DNA of 61,964 nucleotides from Pirellulales bacterium (GTDB lineage Bacteria > Planctomycetota > Planctomycetia > Pirellulales > JACPPG01). Every line of letters starts with the position of its first letter. The first letter of the stretch is position 1. This document shows positions 25,818 through 35,885 of this stretch, piece after piece. Location: the NCBI GenBank assembly GCA_036499395.1, contig DASYDW010000041.1, positions 1 to 61,964 of the forward strand. The letters run 5' to 3'. Below the pieces are notes generated by a model. It did no database searches. It worked only from the letters and a program-made list of their open reading frames with translations, and was not told the origin of the DNA. A program made the translations under genes and the position numbers.

Positions 25818-28800
25818 ATGACGCGACGCGCGCCCCTGCCCGTGGCATTGCTTATGCTCACCATGTTGGGCCTGTTTTTGTTTTCTGACGCGGCGAAGGC
25901 CGCCGATCCGATCGGCTACAACATCGACATTCGTCCGATCCTGGCCGAGAACTGCTTTGCCTGCCATGGGCCGGACAGCGCCTCGCGCAAGGCGGACCTG
26001 CGGCTCGATCGTCGCGAGGCCGCGATCGAGATGGGGGCCATCGTTCCGGGCAAGCCGGACGAGAGCGAGTTGGTGAAGCGAATCATCAGTGCCGACGAAG
26101 ACACGATGATGCCGCCGGCAGCCTCGCATAAGAAGCTGACGGCCGAACAGAAGAAGTTGCTGACCGATTGGGTGGCAGCCGGCGCCGAATACCAACCGCA
26201 CTGGTCGTTTATCGCGCCGGTGCGAACCGCGCCCCCCGAAGTCCAGGATAAGGCTTGGCCGCGTAGCGGCATCGACAACTTTATTTTGGCGCGGCTCGAA
26301 TCGCTCGGGTTGAAGCCGGCCCCTGAGGCGGATCGGCGCACGTTGGCACGTCGCGCGTGTCTGGACATAACAGGTTTGCCTCCCGAGCCGGCCGACGTCG
26401 AGGCGTTCGTGGCCGATCCGGCGCCCGACGCGTACGAGCGCTACGTCGATCGTTTGCTCGCCTCGTCTGCGTGGGGTGAACATCGCGCGCGGTACTGGCT
26501 GGATGCAGCCCGCTATGCCGACACGCACGGAATTCACTTCGACAATTATCGCGAAGGCTGGGCCTATCGCGATTGGGTGATCAACGCGTTCAATCGAAAC
26601 CTGCCGTTCGATCAATTCACGATCGAGCAACTGGCCGGCGACCTGTTGGCGAACCGATCGCTCGATCAACTCGTGGCGTCTGGTTTCAATCGTTGCAACA
26701 TGACGACCAACGAAGGGGGCGTGATCCCTGAAGAGTATTTGGTGCTGTACACCCGTGACCGGACGGAAACGGTCTCGCAGGTGTGGCTGGGAATGACGAC
26801 CGGTTGCGCGGTGTGCCACGATCACAAGTTCGATCCGGTCTCGCAGCGCGAGTTCTACGAGATGGCGGCGTTCTTTAATAACACCACGCAACAGGCGATG
26901 GACGGCAACATCAAGGACACGCCTCCGACAGTCGTTGTGCCGACGGCCGAGGATCGCCAGGCGTGGGAGAAGCTGCCAGGCGAGTTGGCCGTCGCGCAGC
27001 AGCAGATCGACGCGCGCCGGGCCGCGGCACGTGGCGAGTTCGACACCTGGTTGGCGCAAGCCGCTCCGGCCACGGTCGAAGCTCGGCTCGTGAGTGCCGG
27101 CATGTCGTTCTACGCACCACTCGGCGAGAGTGCCGGCAACGTGCTGGCCGTCTCGATCGGCGGGCAGCCGCGTCCGGTGTCGCTGGGGAGCGAGCCGGCC
27201 TGGGATACGGGCGTGACCGCGGCTAAGGCTTTTAAGAGTAAGCCAGACATTGTGATGGAAGTAGCCGGCGTCGGCGACTTCGAGCGCGATCAGCCGTTTA
27301 CCTGCAGCGCCTGGGTCAAGGTTCCGAAGGACAATGTTAGCGGCGCGATGGTGGCGCGCATGGACGAAGCCAACGGTCATCGCGGCTGGGACATGTGGCT
27401 GGACGGTGGCCGGCCGGGAATGCATATCGTTCACAACTGGCCGGACGACGCCCTGAAGGTTGCCAGCAAGACCGCGCTGAAAGCTGACAAGTGGCAGTAT
27501 GTCAGTCTGGTTTACGATGGCACCGGCAAGGCCGAAGGGGTGAAGATCTATATCGACGGCGCTGCCCAGGAAGTCGAAATCGTCACGAACAAGCTGGCCA
27601 ATTCGATTCGCACCACTGTTCCTTTGAAGCTGGCGCAGCGGAACACAGGCTCACGCGTTGACGATTTATCGCTGCAAGATCTGCGGCTCTACAATCGTGC
27701 TCTGCAGCCGGGCGAGGTGGCGCAACTGGCGACCGCCACGCGTGCCGCGTACCTGGTAGCCAAGCCGGCCGAAGGACGAAGCCCGAGCGAGGTCGAAGAG
27801 TTATACGCTTGGTGGCTGGACGGCGTCGATGCGAGCCATCAACAACTGGTCGCGCGAAAGCGCGAGTTATCGGCCACCGAGGCGGCCATCAAGACGCGGG
27901 CCACGATCGCCCACGTCGCGCAAGAGAAGGGGGACGCTGCCCCGACGGCATACATTCTGTACCGCGGCGACTATGACAAACGTCGCGATGAGGTAAAGGC
28001 CGACACGCCGGACATACTCCCGCCATTTCCGGCCGAACTGCCGAAGAACCGCCTGGGCTACGCCCAATGGCTGCTGCGGCCCGAGCATCCGCTTACGGCG
28101 CGCGTGACGGTCAATCGTTTCTGGCAAGAGGTTTTCGGCGCGGGCCTGGTGAAAACAACCGGCGAGTTCGGCGTGGCCGGCGAATTGCCATCGCATCCGG
28201 AATTGCTGGATTGGATGGCACTCGAGTTCCGCGACCACGGCTGGGACATGAAGCGCTTCTTCCGCGAACTAGTCTTGTCGGCCACGTATCGGCAGTCGGC
28301 CGCGACGACGCCCGAGAAACTCGAGAAAGATCCGCAGAACAAGTTGCTGGCGCACGGTCCACGCTTCCGCATGGATGGCGAGATGGTGCGCGATTATGGC
28401 TTGGCCGCGAGCGGCCTGCTGGTGCGCAAGCTGGGAGGCCCAAGCGTACGCCCGTATCAGCCTGAGGGGGTGTGGGAGGCGGTGGCCATGATCGGCAGCA
28501 ACACGCGCGACTACAAGCAAGACTCGGGCGACAATTTGTATCGCCGCAGCATGTACACGTTCTGGAAGCGGGCGGCCCCGCCGGCTTCGATGGATATTTT
28601 CAACGCCCCCAGCCGCGAACAATGCACCGTGCGCCGCGAGCGAACAAACACACCGCTGCAAGCGTTGGCCACGCTTAACGATCCGCAATGCGTCGAGGCT
28701 GGGCGGCGTCTGGCTGAACAGACTTTGCGTGACGGTGGGGACAGCGACGTGACCCGCATCGACTATATGTCGCGACGGATCCTGGGCCGTACGTTCACGG

Positions 28801-28994
28801 CCGAAGAACGTCCGCTGGTCGAGAAGTCGCTGGCATCGCTAACGGCCTATTATCGAGACCACGCTGACGACGCTCAGCAATTGGTCACGTTCGGCGAGTC
28901 GAAGCCGGACGCCGGACTCGACGTCCGCACGCTGGCCGGCTGGACGATGTTATCGAACGAGTTGTTGAATTTGGATGAAGTATTGAACAAGTAG
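25818..28994 (+). CDS. Planctomycete cytochrome c / DUF1549 / LamG / DUF1553 protein
   Basis: The 1058-residue protein has a signal peptide (cut near AKAAD). A planctomycete-type cytochrome domain follows with the haem motif CFACH (Cys46, Cys49, His50), then DUF1549 at about 145-350 ([16 protein letters not shown]). A LamG-like concanavalin domain lies at about 470-620 ([36 protein letters not shown]) and DUF1553 at about 735-1000 ([28 protein letters not shown]). AAGGA seven bases before ATG supports the start. Such proteins are exported and sit next to DUF1501 proteins; they are thought to be polysaccharide-linked or redox proteins, but their reaction is unproven. Confidence 0.93.
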   Translation: MTRRAPLPVALLMLTMLGLFLFSDAAKAADPIGYNIDIRPILAENCFACHGPDSASRKADLRLDRREAAIEMGAIVPGKPDESELVKRIISADEDTMMPPAASHKKLTAEQKKLLTDWVAAGAEYQPHWSFIAPVRTAPPEVQDKAWPRSGIDNFILARLESLGLKPAPEADRRTLARRACLDITGLPPEPADVEAFVADPAPDAYERYVDRLLASSAWGEHRARYWLDAARYADTHGIHFDNYREGWAYRDWVINAFNRNLPFDQFTIEQLAGDLLANRSLDQLVASGFNRCNMTTNEGGVIPEEYLVLYTRDRTETVSQVWLGMTTGCAVCHDHKFDPVSQREFYEMAAFFNNTTQQAMDGNIKDTPPTVVVPTAEDRQAWEKLPGELAVAQQQIDARRAAARGEFDTWLAQAAPATVEARLVSAGMSFYAPLGESAGNVLAVSIGGQPRPVSLGSEPAWDTGVTAAKAFKSKPDIVMEVAGVGDFERDQPFTCSAWVKVPKDNVSGAMVARMDEANGHRGWDMWLDGGRPGMHIVHNWPDDALKVASKTALKADKWQYVSLVYDGTGKAEGVKIYIDGAAQEVEIVTNKLANSIRTTVPLKLAQRNTGSRVDDLSLQDLRLYNRALQPGEVAQLATATRAAYLVAKPAEGRSPSEVEELYAWWLDGVDASHQQLVARKRELSATEAAIKTRATIAHVAQEKGDAAPTAYILYRGDYDKRRDEVKADTPDILPPFPAELPKNRLGYAQWLLRPEHPLTARVTVNRFWQEVFGAGLVKTTGEFGVAGELPSHPELLDWMALEFRDHGWDMKRFFRELVLSATYRQSAATTPEKLEKDPQNKLLAHGPRFRMDGEMVRDYGLAASGLLVRKLGGPSVRPYQPEGVWEAVAMIGSNTRDYKQDSGDNLYRRSMYTFWKRAAPPASMDIFNAPSREQCTVRRERTNTPLQALATLNDPQCVEAGRRLAEQTLRDGGDSDVTRIDYMSRRILGRTFTAEERPLVEKSLASLTAYYRDHADDAQQLVTFGESKPDAGLDVRTLAGWTMLSNELLNLDEVLNK

Positions 28995-29060
28995 TCGCTG
29001 GTAGCCAGTAGTTGGTAGTCAGCGTTCGAAGCGGGCTACCAACTTCTAGCAACCGACTAC
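28991..29060. repeat. Inverted repeat / hairpin between DUF1553 and DUF1501 genes
   Basis: The left arm starts on the DUF1553 stop codon. GTAGTCG (28991-28997) pairs with CGACTAC (29054-29060) and AGTTGGTAG (29010-29018) pairs with CTACCAACT (29036-29044), giving a long imperfect hairpin. The arms consist of GTAGT-GGTAG words that recur near 61650. It sits in a 90-base gap and could tune expression between the two genes. Confidence 0.7.
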
Positions 29061-29084
29061 TAGTTACTAATTCCCGAGGTTCCT

Positions 29085-30560
29085 ATGCATCCGCTTTTTG
29101 AAGAATGGGTTCGTAGCGAGACGCGTCGCCAGTTCTTTCGGCGTGGTGCTAATGCGCTCGGGTCGGCGGCGCTGGCGTCGTTGCTGGGGGGCGGGCTGTC
29201 GCGCGCCGCGGCGAACACTGCGTCTGTCGCGGGCGACGGGCACATTCCTCTCGGTCCGCACTTTGCCCCCAAGGCGAAGCGGGTGATCTATCTGCATATG
29301 GTTGGCGGTCCTGCGCAGATGGACCTGTTTGACTATAAGCCCACGATGCAGGAATGGTTCGATAAGGACCTGCCGGAATCGATCCGGATGGGGCAGCGCC
29401 TGACGACGATGACCTCGGGCCAAAAGCGGTTTCCGATTGCGCCGTCGAAATTCAAGTTTGCGCAATACGGTCGCAGCGGGATGTGGGTTAGCGAGCTGTT
29501 GCCGAACCTGGCGAAGTGCGTCGACGACATCTGCTTCATCCGCAGCATGCGGACCGACGCAATCAATCACGAGCCGGCGATCAGCTATATGCAGACCGGC
29601 AATCAGATCACCGGGCGTCCCTGCCTGGGATCGTGGGTGTCGTACGGTCTAGGATCGATGAACCAGGACTTGCCGACGTTCGTGGTGCTGGTGGCCAAGC
29701 CAACCAATACCGAGCAAGTGCAGGCGATCTCAGCCCGGCTGTGGTCGGCCGGTTACCTGCCGGGCGAGCATGCGGGCGTTTCGTTCCGTGCCGGCGGCGA
29801 CCCGATTCTGTACATCAATAACCCGCCGGGCGTTCCTTCGACCGTGCGACGCGATACGCTCGACGGACTGCGGGCATTGAACGAGCTGAATTACAGCCAG
29901 GTGGGCGATCCGGAAACGCACACGCGCATCCAGCAGTACGAGCTGGCGTTCCGCATGCAATCGAGTGTGCCGGAGCTGACGAACATCAATGACGAGCCGG
30001 AGTCGACGTTCAAGCTGTACGGCGACACGGCGCGCAAGCCGGGCAGCTTCGGCCATACCGTGCTGCTTGCGCGGCGCATGGTCGAGCGCGGCACACGGTT
30101 CGTGCAGGTGTATCTCAACAACTGGGATACGCACGGCAACGTGGCCGGACGATTGCCGGATCAGTGCCGCGATATCGACCAACCGTGTTATGGTTTGATC
30201 CAGGATTTGAAAGCGCGCGGGTTGTTCGACGATACGTTGATCATCTGGGGTGGCGAATTCGGCCGCACGATCTATTCGCAGGGAGGTCTGAGCAAAGACA
30301 ACTACGGCCGCGATCATCATCCTCGCTGCTTCACCATGTGGATGGCGGGCGGCGGTGCCAAGGGAGGCACGGTTTACGGCGAGACGGACGAGTTCTCGTA
30401 CAACATCGTGCGTGATCCGGTTCACGTACGCGACTTCCACGCCACGGTGCTGAAGCTATTGGGCTTCGACCACGAGCGGTTCACGTACCATTTTCAGGGG
30501 CTGGATCAGCGACTGACGACGGTCGAGCTGGCCCATGTAATTCCGGAACTGTTGGCGTAG
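29085..30560 (+). CDS. DUF1501 domain protein (sulfatase-like fold)
   Basis: The 491-residue protein has an N-terminal Tat-like segment (TRRQFFRRGANALGSAALASLL). The DUF1501 signature blocks follow: KAKRVIYLHMVGGPAQMDLFDYKP near 64-87, SYMQTGNQITGRPCLGSWVSYGLGS near 166-190, and LIIWGGEFGRT near 386-396. The family adopts an alkaline-phosphatase/sulfatase-type fold and is usually exported. It pairs with the DUF1549/DUF1553 gene 90 bases upstream, as in many planctomycetes. GAGG five bases before ATG supports the start. The reaction is unknown. It converges on the next gene with only 10 bases between stops. Confidence 0.93.
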   Translation: MHPLFEEWVRSETRRQFFRRGANALGSAALASLLGGGLSRAAANTASVAGDGHIPLGPHFAPKAKRVIYLHMVGGPAQMDLFDYKPTMQEWFDKDLPESIRMGQRLTTMTSGQKRFPIAPSKFKFAQYGRSGMWVSELLPNLAKCVDDICFIRSMRTDAINHEPAISYMQTGNQITGRPCLGSWVSYGLGSMNQDLPTFVVLVAKPTNTEQVQAISARLWSAGYLPGEHAGVSFRAGGDPILYINNPPGVPSTVRRDTLDGLRALNELNYSQVGDPETHTRIQQYELAFRMQSSVPELTNINDEPESTFKLYGDTARKPGSFGHTVLLARRMVERGTRFVQVYLNNWDTHGNVAGRLPDQCRDIDQPCYGLIQDLKARGLFDDTLIIWGGEFGRTIYSQGGLSKDNYGRDHHPRCFTMWMAGGGAKGGTVYGETDEFSYNIVRDPVHVRDFHATVLKLLGFDHERFTYHFQGLDQRLTTVELAHVIPELLA

Positions 30561-30570
30561 CGCGGACCCG

Positions 30571-31179
30571 TTAGTTTACGGTCAGCTTTGATTCATCCCC
30601 GTCGAACGTGCAGAGGGGAATGGTTTGGCCGCGCTGGTAGATGCCGGAAGTGATTTGCGGCTTGAACACGTCGGCAATTGTCTTGCCTGGGGGCAGGAAA
30701 TAAAGCGCTGGGCCGCCCGCGGAGCTGCCATTGGCTCCGTTTACTTTGATCAGGTAGCGGCATTTCGTTTCGGCATCGCTTTTCGCAGCAACGGCGTCGA
30801 CGGCGATCAGTACACTGGATCGCGTCAGGCCGCCGCGATCCAGCGTACTCGAACTTTGGACAATGCTGTTGTTGTGCCCGCTGGTAACGTTCAACTGAGC
30901 ATTGCCCAAGGTTTCGATCACGATCTCGTACACCGCAGGACCATCGCGCGACAGCTCTCGTACGAGAATTCGGCACTCGTTGGCGGTGAGCGGGGCGATG
31001 CTGGCGGCCAGCCCGTGGGCAGTGGCGATTGATTTGATCTGACGTAATTCTCGCCGCTGCTGGAAAGTCGCCAGCAAGAGCGCCACGATGACGAGACCCA
31101 CGAAGAGTGTGCCCGTGCCAAAATTCCATGGGCGAGTTGACGGCGACTCGATTGCGCGAGGCTCACTTTCGTCGGTCAA
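30571..31179 (-). CDS. Membrane-anchored protein of unknown function
   Basis: The 202-residue protein has one transmembrane segment at about residues 20-40 (GTGTLFVGLVIVALLLATF), followed by a short basic stretch and a soluble domain without known motif. The start is a TTG at 31179, with AAGG nine bases upstream; no early ATG exists. It begins 2 bases after the SGNH protein stop, so the genes are likely co-transcribed. No function can be assigned. Confidence 0.65.
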   Translation of the reverse strand: MTDESEPRAIESPSTRPWNFGTGTLFVGLVIVALLLATFQQRRELRQIKSIATAHGLAASIAPLTANECRILVRELSRDGPAVYEIVIETLGNAQLNVTSGHNNSIVQSSSTLDRGGLTRSSVLIAVDAVAAKSDAETKCRYLIKVNGANGSSAGGPALYFLPPGKTIADVFKPQITSGIYQRGQTIPLCTFDGDESKLTVN

Positions 31180-31181
31180 GG

Positions 31182-32507
31182 TTAAGGACCTTTTGTGCGG
31201 ATGATCGAATGACAGTGCCGGATCTTGCCATACCGCAACGAGCGGCTGCCCGCAGCGATGAGCATCACTCCCGCCGACAATGCCAGGGCCAGCGTTGCCG
31301 GTTCGGGTACGGATGTCGTACTGCTGGCCGACGCACGGCTTTGCAACCAGTTCGACGAAATCAGGGCCAGATCCTGCGCGTTGACCAGCCCATCGCCGTT
31401 AACGTCTCCCGAGATGTTGCTGCCGAAGTGCAGCCAATTGCTCGAAGCGAGCGCCAGATCTTGGCCGTTCACGATGTTGTCGTTGTTCGTGTCGCCGGCG
31501 ATCGAGGGGGTGGGGGCGTAGCTGATCACGTAATTCGAGTAGGGGCCGATCGTGGCGGCCAGCGTGTCGGACCCTGCGTAGGTCAGCCCGGCGTGTTGCA
31601 AGATCTGGGCTTCGCTGAATAGCGGTATGCCGGCGTTATAGCCGGTATCGAGCGCTTGCATCAGCACGTTCCCCAGCACGCCTTGCAAGGTGGTGTAGGC
31701 GTGAATGCCATCGGCGCAAAACCCGGCCTGCGATGACGAACTGCTGGTGGTTTGCGTGAGATTGATCGGCACGCCGCCGATCGAGACCGACGTATGGAAC
31801 GCCCCTTCCTGACCGAACGTGGCGTTGATCAGGCCCGACAAGTCGGCCACCACGATTCCGTCGCCGTGCGCCGTGGCCTTGATGCCGGCGTTGACGCGCG
31901 TCAGCACGCTGGCGACCAGTTCCCGCTTGCTGGCGTCGGGATAAACGGATTGCACATAGGGTGTAATGCCATAGTCCGGCACTGTGGCGACAACCGCCTT
32001 CACGCCGGTCGGCAGGATATCCGAGAGGGCCGTGCCAGTATTGCTGACGACCGAACTGACGTAATTGTTGATCTGCGTCGTGGTCCAGGTGCCGTTGTAG
32101 ATATTGTTGTAGGCCGTGCTGCCGGGGGCGAAATCGTTGGCTCCGATCATCAGCACGGCGTAGTCGATACCGTAACCGCCGGCGTTGGGAATCTGCGCGG
32201 CCAGACCAGTCGCTTGTCCGCCGGAGAGCACCGTGCCGGTGGTGGCGCCGGCCAGGGCCCAATTCTGGTTGAAGCCCTGGTTGCGAGGGGCCGCGTTGAC
32301 CGTATTTACGCCGACGTTGACGTAATTGCTCGTGGCAAATTGCTCGACCCAGTTCTGCGCGTAGGGGCGGCCGTTGTACTGGTATTCGTCGCTGAGACTG
32401 TCCCCCATCACGCCAAGCGTAACGCCCGCGGAAGCGGCCGCAGGCGCTCGTAGGCAAAGAATTGTGATCCCAGAAACCACGCATATGAGGTGAATGCGTT
32501 GGCGCAT
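31182..32507 (-). CDS. SGNH/GDSL hydrolase-like protein with dockerin and PEP-CTERM
   Basis: With ATG 32507 (GGAG eight bases upstream) the protein has 441 residues and a signal peptide (cut near AAASA). The SGNH lipase/esterase block VMGDSLSDEYQ comes right after it, and MIGANDF is the later block III-like motif. A dockerin-like pair follows (GDTNNDNIVNGQDLALASSNWL, GDVNGDGLVNAQDLALISSNWL), then VPEPATLALALSAG and basic residues. It probably hydrolyses an ester at the cell surface. Related SGNH sequence occurs at 49142-50083. A longer frame to 32603 has no support. Confidence 0.85.
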   Translation of the reverse strand: MRQRIHLICVVSGITILCLRAPAAASAGVTLGVMGDSLSDEYQYNGRPYAQNWVEQFATSNYVNVGVNTVNAAPRNQGFNQNWALAGATTGTVLSGGQATGLAAQIPNAGGYGIDYAVLMIGANDFAPGSTAYNNIYNGTWTTTQINNYVSSVVSNTGTALSDILPTGVKAVVATVPDYGITPYVQSVYPDASKRELVASVLTRVNAGIKATAHGDGIVVADLSGLINATFGQEGAFHTSVSIGGVPINLTQTTSSSSSQAGFCADGIHAYTTLQGVLGNVLMQALDTGYNAGIPLFSEAQILQHAGLTYAGSDTLAATIGPYSNYVISYAPTPSIAGDTNNDNIVNGQDLALASSNWLHFGSNISGDVNGDGLVNAQDLALISSNWLQSRASASSTTSVPEPATLALALSAGVMLIAAGSRSLRYGKIRHCHSIIRTKGP

Positions 32508-32617
32508 GGCATGTGCTCCGCCGGCGTGGCCGAATTGACCTGTCGAGTCCTGATGCGCGACTCGTCTGCGCATGAGGTTAAGCCGCGTACGGCGCCAAAG
32601 CAATCATCGCGACGTAG

Positions 32618-33298
32618 CTACTCGGCCGTCAGCCAGCTGAACTTCCACAGGGGATTGCCGCATTGTCGGCATTCTTCGCCGTTTTCGAGCAGGGCGCCGC
32701 GGCATTCGGTGCAGTCTGCCAGGTTGGGCAGCACGTCGCGCTGTTGCTTCCGGCCTGCGGCAGCATCGCTCGCGCCGCCGAAGGCGATCGCGGTGGCAAT
32801 TTCGACCGCCAAAGGAAACAGGCGAAATAGTGCCAGCGGAGCTTGGGCCGCCTGGGGCAGGGCCCGCTGTAATGCCGTCTCGAAAGAAAGCCGGCGGGCA
32901 TCCGCAGGCTGCGCCTTGTAAACCGCGAGCCGCGAAATAACGGCCGGCTCGTTCCGCCGCTCGGGCAGGCGCACCGCGACGAGCCACCGTGTGAACCAGT
33001 CGTCCGCGGTGTGCAGATACTTGTGCGCGTGCGCGGCCTCGGCCACTTGCACGATTTGCAGTAGCTCGATTTCCAGCGTTGCGATCGCGTGCCCCTGCAC
33101 GAACGACGTCGGCATGATCATCGAATCGACGCCATACATCGTGCCCGGCTCGATCGCCACGCGGTCGACCATCAGGTCCGAGAGCGTATCCATGCCGGCC
33201 AGCAAGCTGGCGACGACGCGAGCGCCGTCGCTGCGCGATTCGTGCGTGTTGAATTCGTGAACCGCTTTGAACTGCGAAGTCGTTGGGGGACTCGCCAT
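32618..33298 (-). CDS. Hypothetical protein with C-terminal zinc ribbon
   Basis: The 226-residue protein has no signal peptide. Its last 30 residues contain CTECRGALLENGEECRQCG, two CxxC pairs that would bind zinc (a zinc-ribbon-like knuckle). The preceding part is helical (TALQRALPQAAQAPLALFRLFPLAVEIATAIAFGG) and includes a hydrophobic stretch around 160-175. AAGGAG eight bases before ATG supports the start. I do not recognise the family. Confidence 0.7.
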   Translation of the reverse strand: MASPPTTSQFKAVHEFNTHESRSDGARVVASLLAGMDTLSDLMVDRVAIEPGTMYGVDSMIMPTSFVQGHAIATLEIELLQIVQVAEAAHAHKYLHTADDWFTRWLVAVRLPERRNEPAVISRLAVYKAQPADARRLSFETALQRALPQAAQAPLALFRLFPLAVEIATAIAFGGASDAAAGRKQQRDVLPNLADCTECRGALLENGEECRQCGNPLWKFSWLTAE

Positions 33299-33589
33299 GA
33301 TCGCGCTCCTTGAAAAAGAACGCCGGACGTGCTGCTAAAAGTTAGTGTAGCGAGCCACGGCGGCAGCAGCGAATCTCCAGGCAATTTGTGACAATTCCTG
33401 TCGCAGCCCATACTCTCGGAATAATGCCGCCAGAGCCTGGGGACTGTGTTCCATTTGTACCGACGGTGAGGGGCAAAGACCGGCCGATCACGGTGGCGAC
33501 CGCGACTTTTTGGCCTCGCTGTTCCGTCAATTTCGGTAGCAAGCTATATAACCTTGGACTTTTCGCGGCAATCACCAGGGTAGTGAGCC

Positions 33590-33955
33590 ATGGCCATTGA
33601 ATTGGAAGAAAAGCGGGCGTTGCGAAGTGCCTTGCGGCCGATTCTGATCGAGGCGCGAGAAGATGATGCGCGCGAAGTTCCGGTCGGCGTGCGCTATCCT
33701 TTTTTCCGCCCCGTTACGATCGTGCTCGACGAAAATTCTCGCGTGTCGGCCTTCAGCCGCGACCTCTCACCGCATGGCATTGGACTTATGCACCCGGTTT
33801 CGCTGCCGCTGGAAGAGGTCGAGATCCGCATCGCGACTGGCCGTGGTTATTACGTCAAAGTGCGCACGTTGATCACGTCGTGCCGGCCCTGCGGCGACGC
33901 GTGTTATGTCAGCCGTGGCAACTTCGTGTCGATCCCGGCAGTAGGCGATAAATAA
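33590..33955 (+). CDS. PilZ-like domain protein
   Basis: The 121-residue protein has the second PilZ motif DLSPHG (58-63, DxSxxG) after a beta strand. An upstream basic pair, Arg35 and Arg40 (RYPFFR), has four residues between the arginines instead of the usual three (RxxxR). PilZ domains bind cyclic-di-GMP to steer motility or polysaccharide output; binding here is therefore uncertain. It is cytoplasmic and stands alone. AGGGT lies nine bases before ATG. TATATA at 33545-33550 could be a -10 element but has no convincing -35. Confidence 0.7.
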   Translation: MAIELEEKRALRSALRPILIEAREDDAREVPVGVRYPFFRPVTIVLDENSRVSAFSRDLSPHGIGLMHPVSLPLEEVEIRIATGRGYYVKVRTLITSCRPCGDACYVSRGNFVSIPAVGDK

Positions 33956-34135
33956 GCCGGACGCGATGGCCTGCGACTGCGAGCATCGTATTTGACTTTC
34001 ATTAACTGTCGCGCATGCTTACGTGCTGGCCGCGACTGCGTCGATTGCCGCTGCCACAAGCCGCCGGGGTTTCCTTTGCCCTCCGCGCGGCTCTTTTTAT
34101 GCGCGTGCGCCGAGCCCGAGCACAGGAACCACGCC

Positions 34136-34876
34136 TTACGGCGTCGTCTTTGCCGGCGCTTCGCGCTTCTGCGCTAGCAGCCACTCGTAGAGTTCAGGAT
34201 TCTCGTAAGTGGCCGTCCAGGAGTCGTGCAGGGCGTCGGGATAGACGGTTAGCTTTACGTTCCCCTTGGCCTTCTGCAGAGCCTCGACCAATTCTTCCGA
34301 ACGACGCAGCGGCACGACAGGATCCTTTGCGCCGTGGAACGCCCAAATCGGCATCTTCGTCAAACGACGCGCGGAAAGCATCTCGCCGCCACCGCATATC
34401 GGAACGATCGCGGCGAACCGATCAGGCTGGTAGGCGGCCAGTGCCCAAGTGCCGAAGCCACCCATGCTGAGGCCCGTTAAATAGATACGATCCTGATCGA
34501 CCTTGTAGCGCGAGGAAAGATCATCGACCAGTGCCGACAATTCGCGCAGCTGCCAGCTCCACCAACTGTCCTTGGTGCATTGCGGACTGGCCACGATAAA
34601 TGGGAAGTCCTTGCCCGCGTCGATCAACTTCGGGGGCCCATGCTTCTTGACCAGGTCCAAGTCGGCGCCACGCTCGCCGGCGCCGTGCAGGAAGATGACC
34701 AGCGGCCACGATTTCTGATTGTCGTAATCCTTGGGCAGGTACAGCAGGTAGTCGAGCTTCACCGGCACCTGCGTCTCGAGTTGGGCAGGGCGTTGGCCCG
34801 TCTCTTCGGCGCTGGTCCGTGGGGCACCGAATCCAAGCAAGAAGGCGAACGCGAAAAGCAATGATGTTTTGCGCAT
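34136..34876 (-). CDS. Secreted PHB-depolymerase/esterase-like alpha/beta hydrolase
   Basis: With ATG 34876 (AGGT six bases upstream) the protein has 246 residues and a signal peptide (MRKTSLLFAFAFLLGFGAPRTSA). The alpha/beta hydrolase has an HGAGERG oxyanion loop (about 48-54), nucleophile elbow GLSMGG (about 133-138), acid in HGAKDPVVP (about 180-188) and histidine in ALHDSW (about 213-218). It resembles feruloyl- or acetyl-xylan-esterase-like predicted peptidases. It would act outside the cytoplasmic membrane on an ester. It is divergent from the 35100 operon. Confidence 0.88.
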   Translation of the reverse strand: MRKTSLLFAFAFLLGFGAPRTSAEETGQRPAQLETQVPVKLDYLLYLPKDYDNQKSWPLVIFLHGAGERGADLDLVKKHGPPKLIDAGKDFPFIVASPQCTKDSWWSWQLRELSALVDDLSSRYKVDQDRIYLTGLSMGGFGTWALAAYQPDRFAAIVPICGGGEMLSARRLTKMPIWAFHGAKDPVVPLRRSEELVEALQKAKGNVKLTVYPDALHDSWTATYENPELYEWLLAQKREAPAKTTP

Positions 34877-35099
34877 GATCAAACCTGGGGCGAACGTGCG
34901 AAATGGGAATTTAGGGCGACAGATTCAGGCCCGATCATAGCCGCCCGGCGATGCGATTTCGACCGTTGCCCGATTGGACATGGGGTAACGCGTGTGCGAG
35001 CATACTTCGACGGTTCTTTCGCGACGCCGCGTTCGGCGGCAGCAGGTGAGGGAAGTTCGCGGTTTCGGGTGTGAGCACAGCCCAGCGAGGTTAAAATCG

Positions 35100-35885
35100 A
35101 TGCAATTCAAGGTCGCACATCGCGCGTCGTGGTCGTCGTTCCTGCTTGCTATGTTAGTCGTCTGCGCTTCCTGCGAGTGTACGAAGTGCAATGACGCGGG
35201 CGAGCAGACGGATGCGGAACGGACCGCCACCGGCGACGACGCGCAGGCATTGATCAAAGATAACGGAGACCGGCAAGTGACGAATAAACCCGAGACGCCA
35301 AGCCACGATGCGGCCGGACGAAGTGCCCGGGCACGCCCTACGAAGCCACGCATCCCGCCGGTAAAAAAAGAGGACTGGTCGCCGAAGCAACAAGAGCTGC
35401 TGGCTCCCTTCGAACGGACTGGCCGCTTATTCAATGTATTCACGACGATGGCGAACCACCCCGACCTGGCCGAGGACTGGCTGACGTTTGCCACGCATAT
35501 TTTGGGAAGTAATTCGTTACCGCCGCGCGATCGTGAGATTCTGATCCTGCGCATCGGCTGGCTTTGCAAGGCCGAGTACGAATGGGCCCAGCATGTGCGC
35601 ATCGGGAAGGGGACCGGTCTATCGGAGGACGATGTGCGGCGCATTGCCGAGGGGCCTGACGCCGCGGGCCTTTCCGATCATGATCGCCTGCTGCTGCAGG
35701 CGACCGGCGAACTGCGCGATGATGCCTGCTTGAGCGATGAAACCTGGAGCCAACTTGCCAAGGACTATTCCACGCAGCAGATGATGGACCTGGTATTCAC
35801 GGTCGGCCAGTACAACCTGGTGTCGATGGCATTGAACAGCTTTGGTGTGCAACTGGACGAAGGCTTGACGGGCTTTCCGCAATGA
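35100..35885 (+). CDS. Carboxymuconolactone-decarboxylase (AhpD-like) family protein, exported
   Basis: With ATG 35100 (GAGG nine bases upstream) the protein has 261 residues. It has a hydrophobic N-terminus followed by a cysteine-rich stretch (VVCASCECTKC) and a low-complexity linker. A CMD domain comes next at about 130-250 with LPPRDREILILRIGWLCKAEYEWAQH, where a Cys/Glu/His set normally carries the activity. CMD proteins act as decarboxylases or as peroxidase-like AhpD proteins. Export is unusual; the substrate is unknown. Its stop overlaps the next start (ATGA), making it the first gene of a coupled four-gene operon. Confidence 0.82.
   Translation: MQFKVAHRASWSSFLLAMLVVCASCECTKCNDAGEQTDAERTATGDDAQALIKDNGDRQVTNKPETPSHDAAGRSARARPTKPRIPPVKKEDWSPKQQELLAPFERTGRLFNVFTTMANHPDLAEDWLTFATHILGSNSLPPRDREILILRIGWLCKAEYEWAQHVRIGKGTGLSEDDVRRIAEGPDAAGLSDHDRLLLQATGELRDDACLSDETWSQLAKDYSTQQMMDLVFTVGQYNLVSMALNSFGVQLDEGLTGFPQ

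Noticed and set aside
25695..27434. 579-codon minus-strand frame
   Set aside because: It is antisense to the DUF1549/DUF1553 gene, whose domains are unmistakable; long shadows are common at this base composition.
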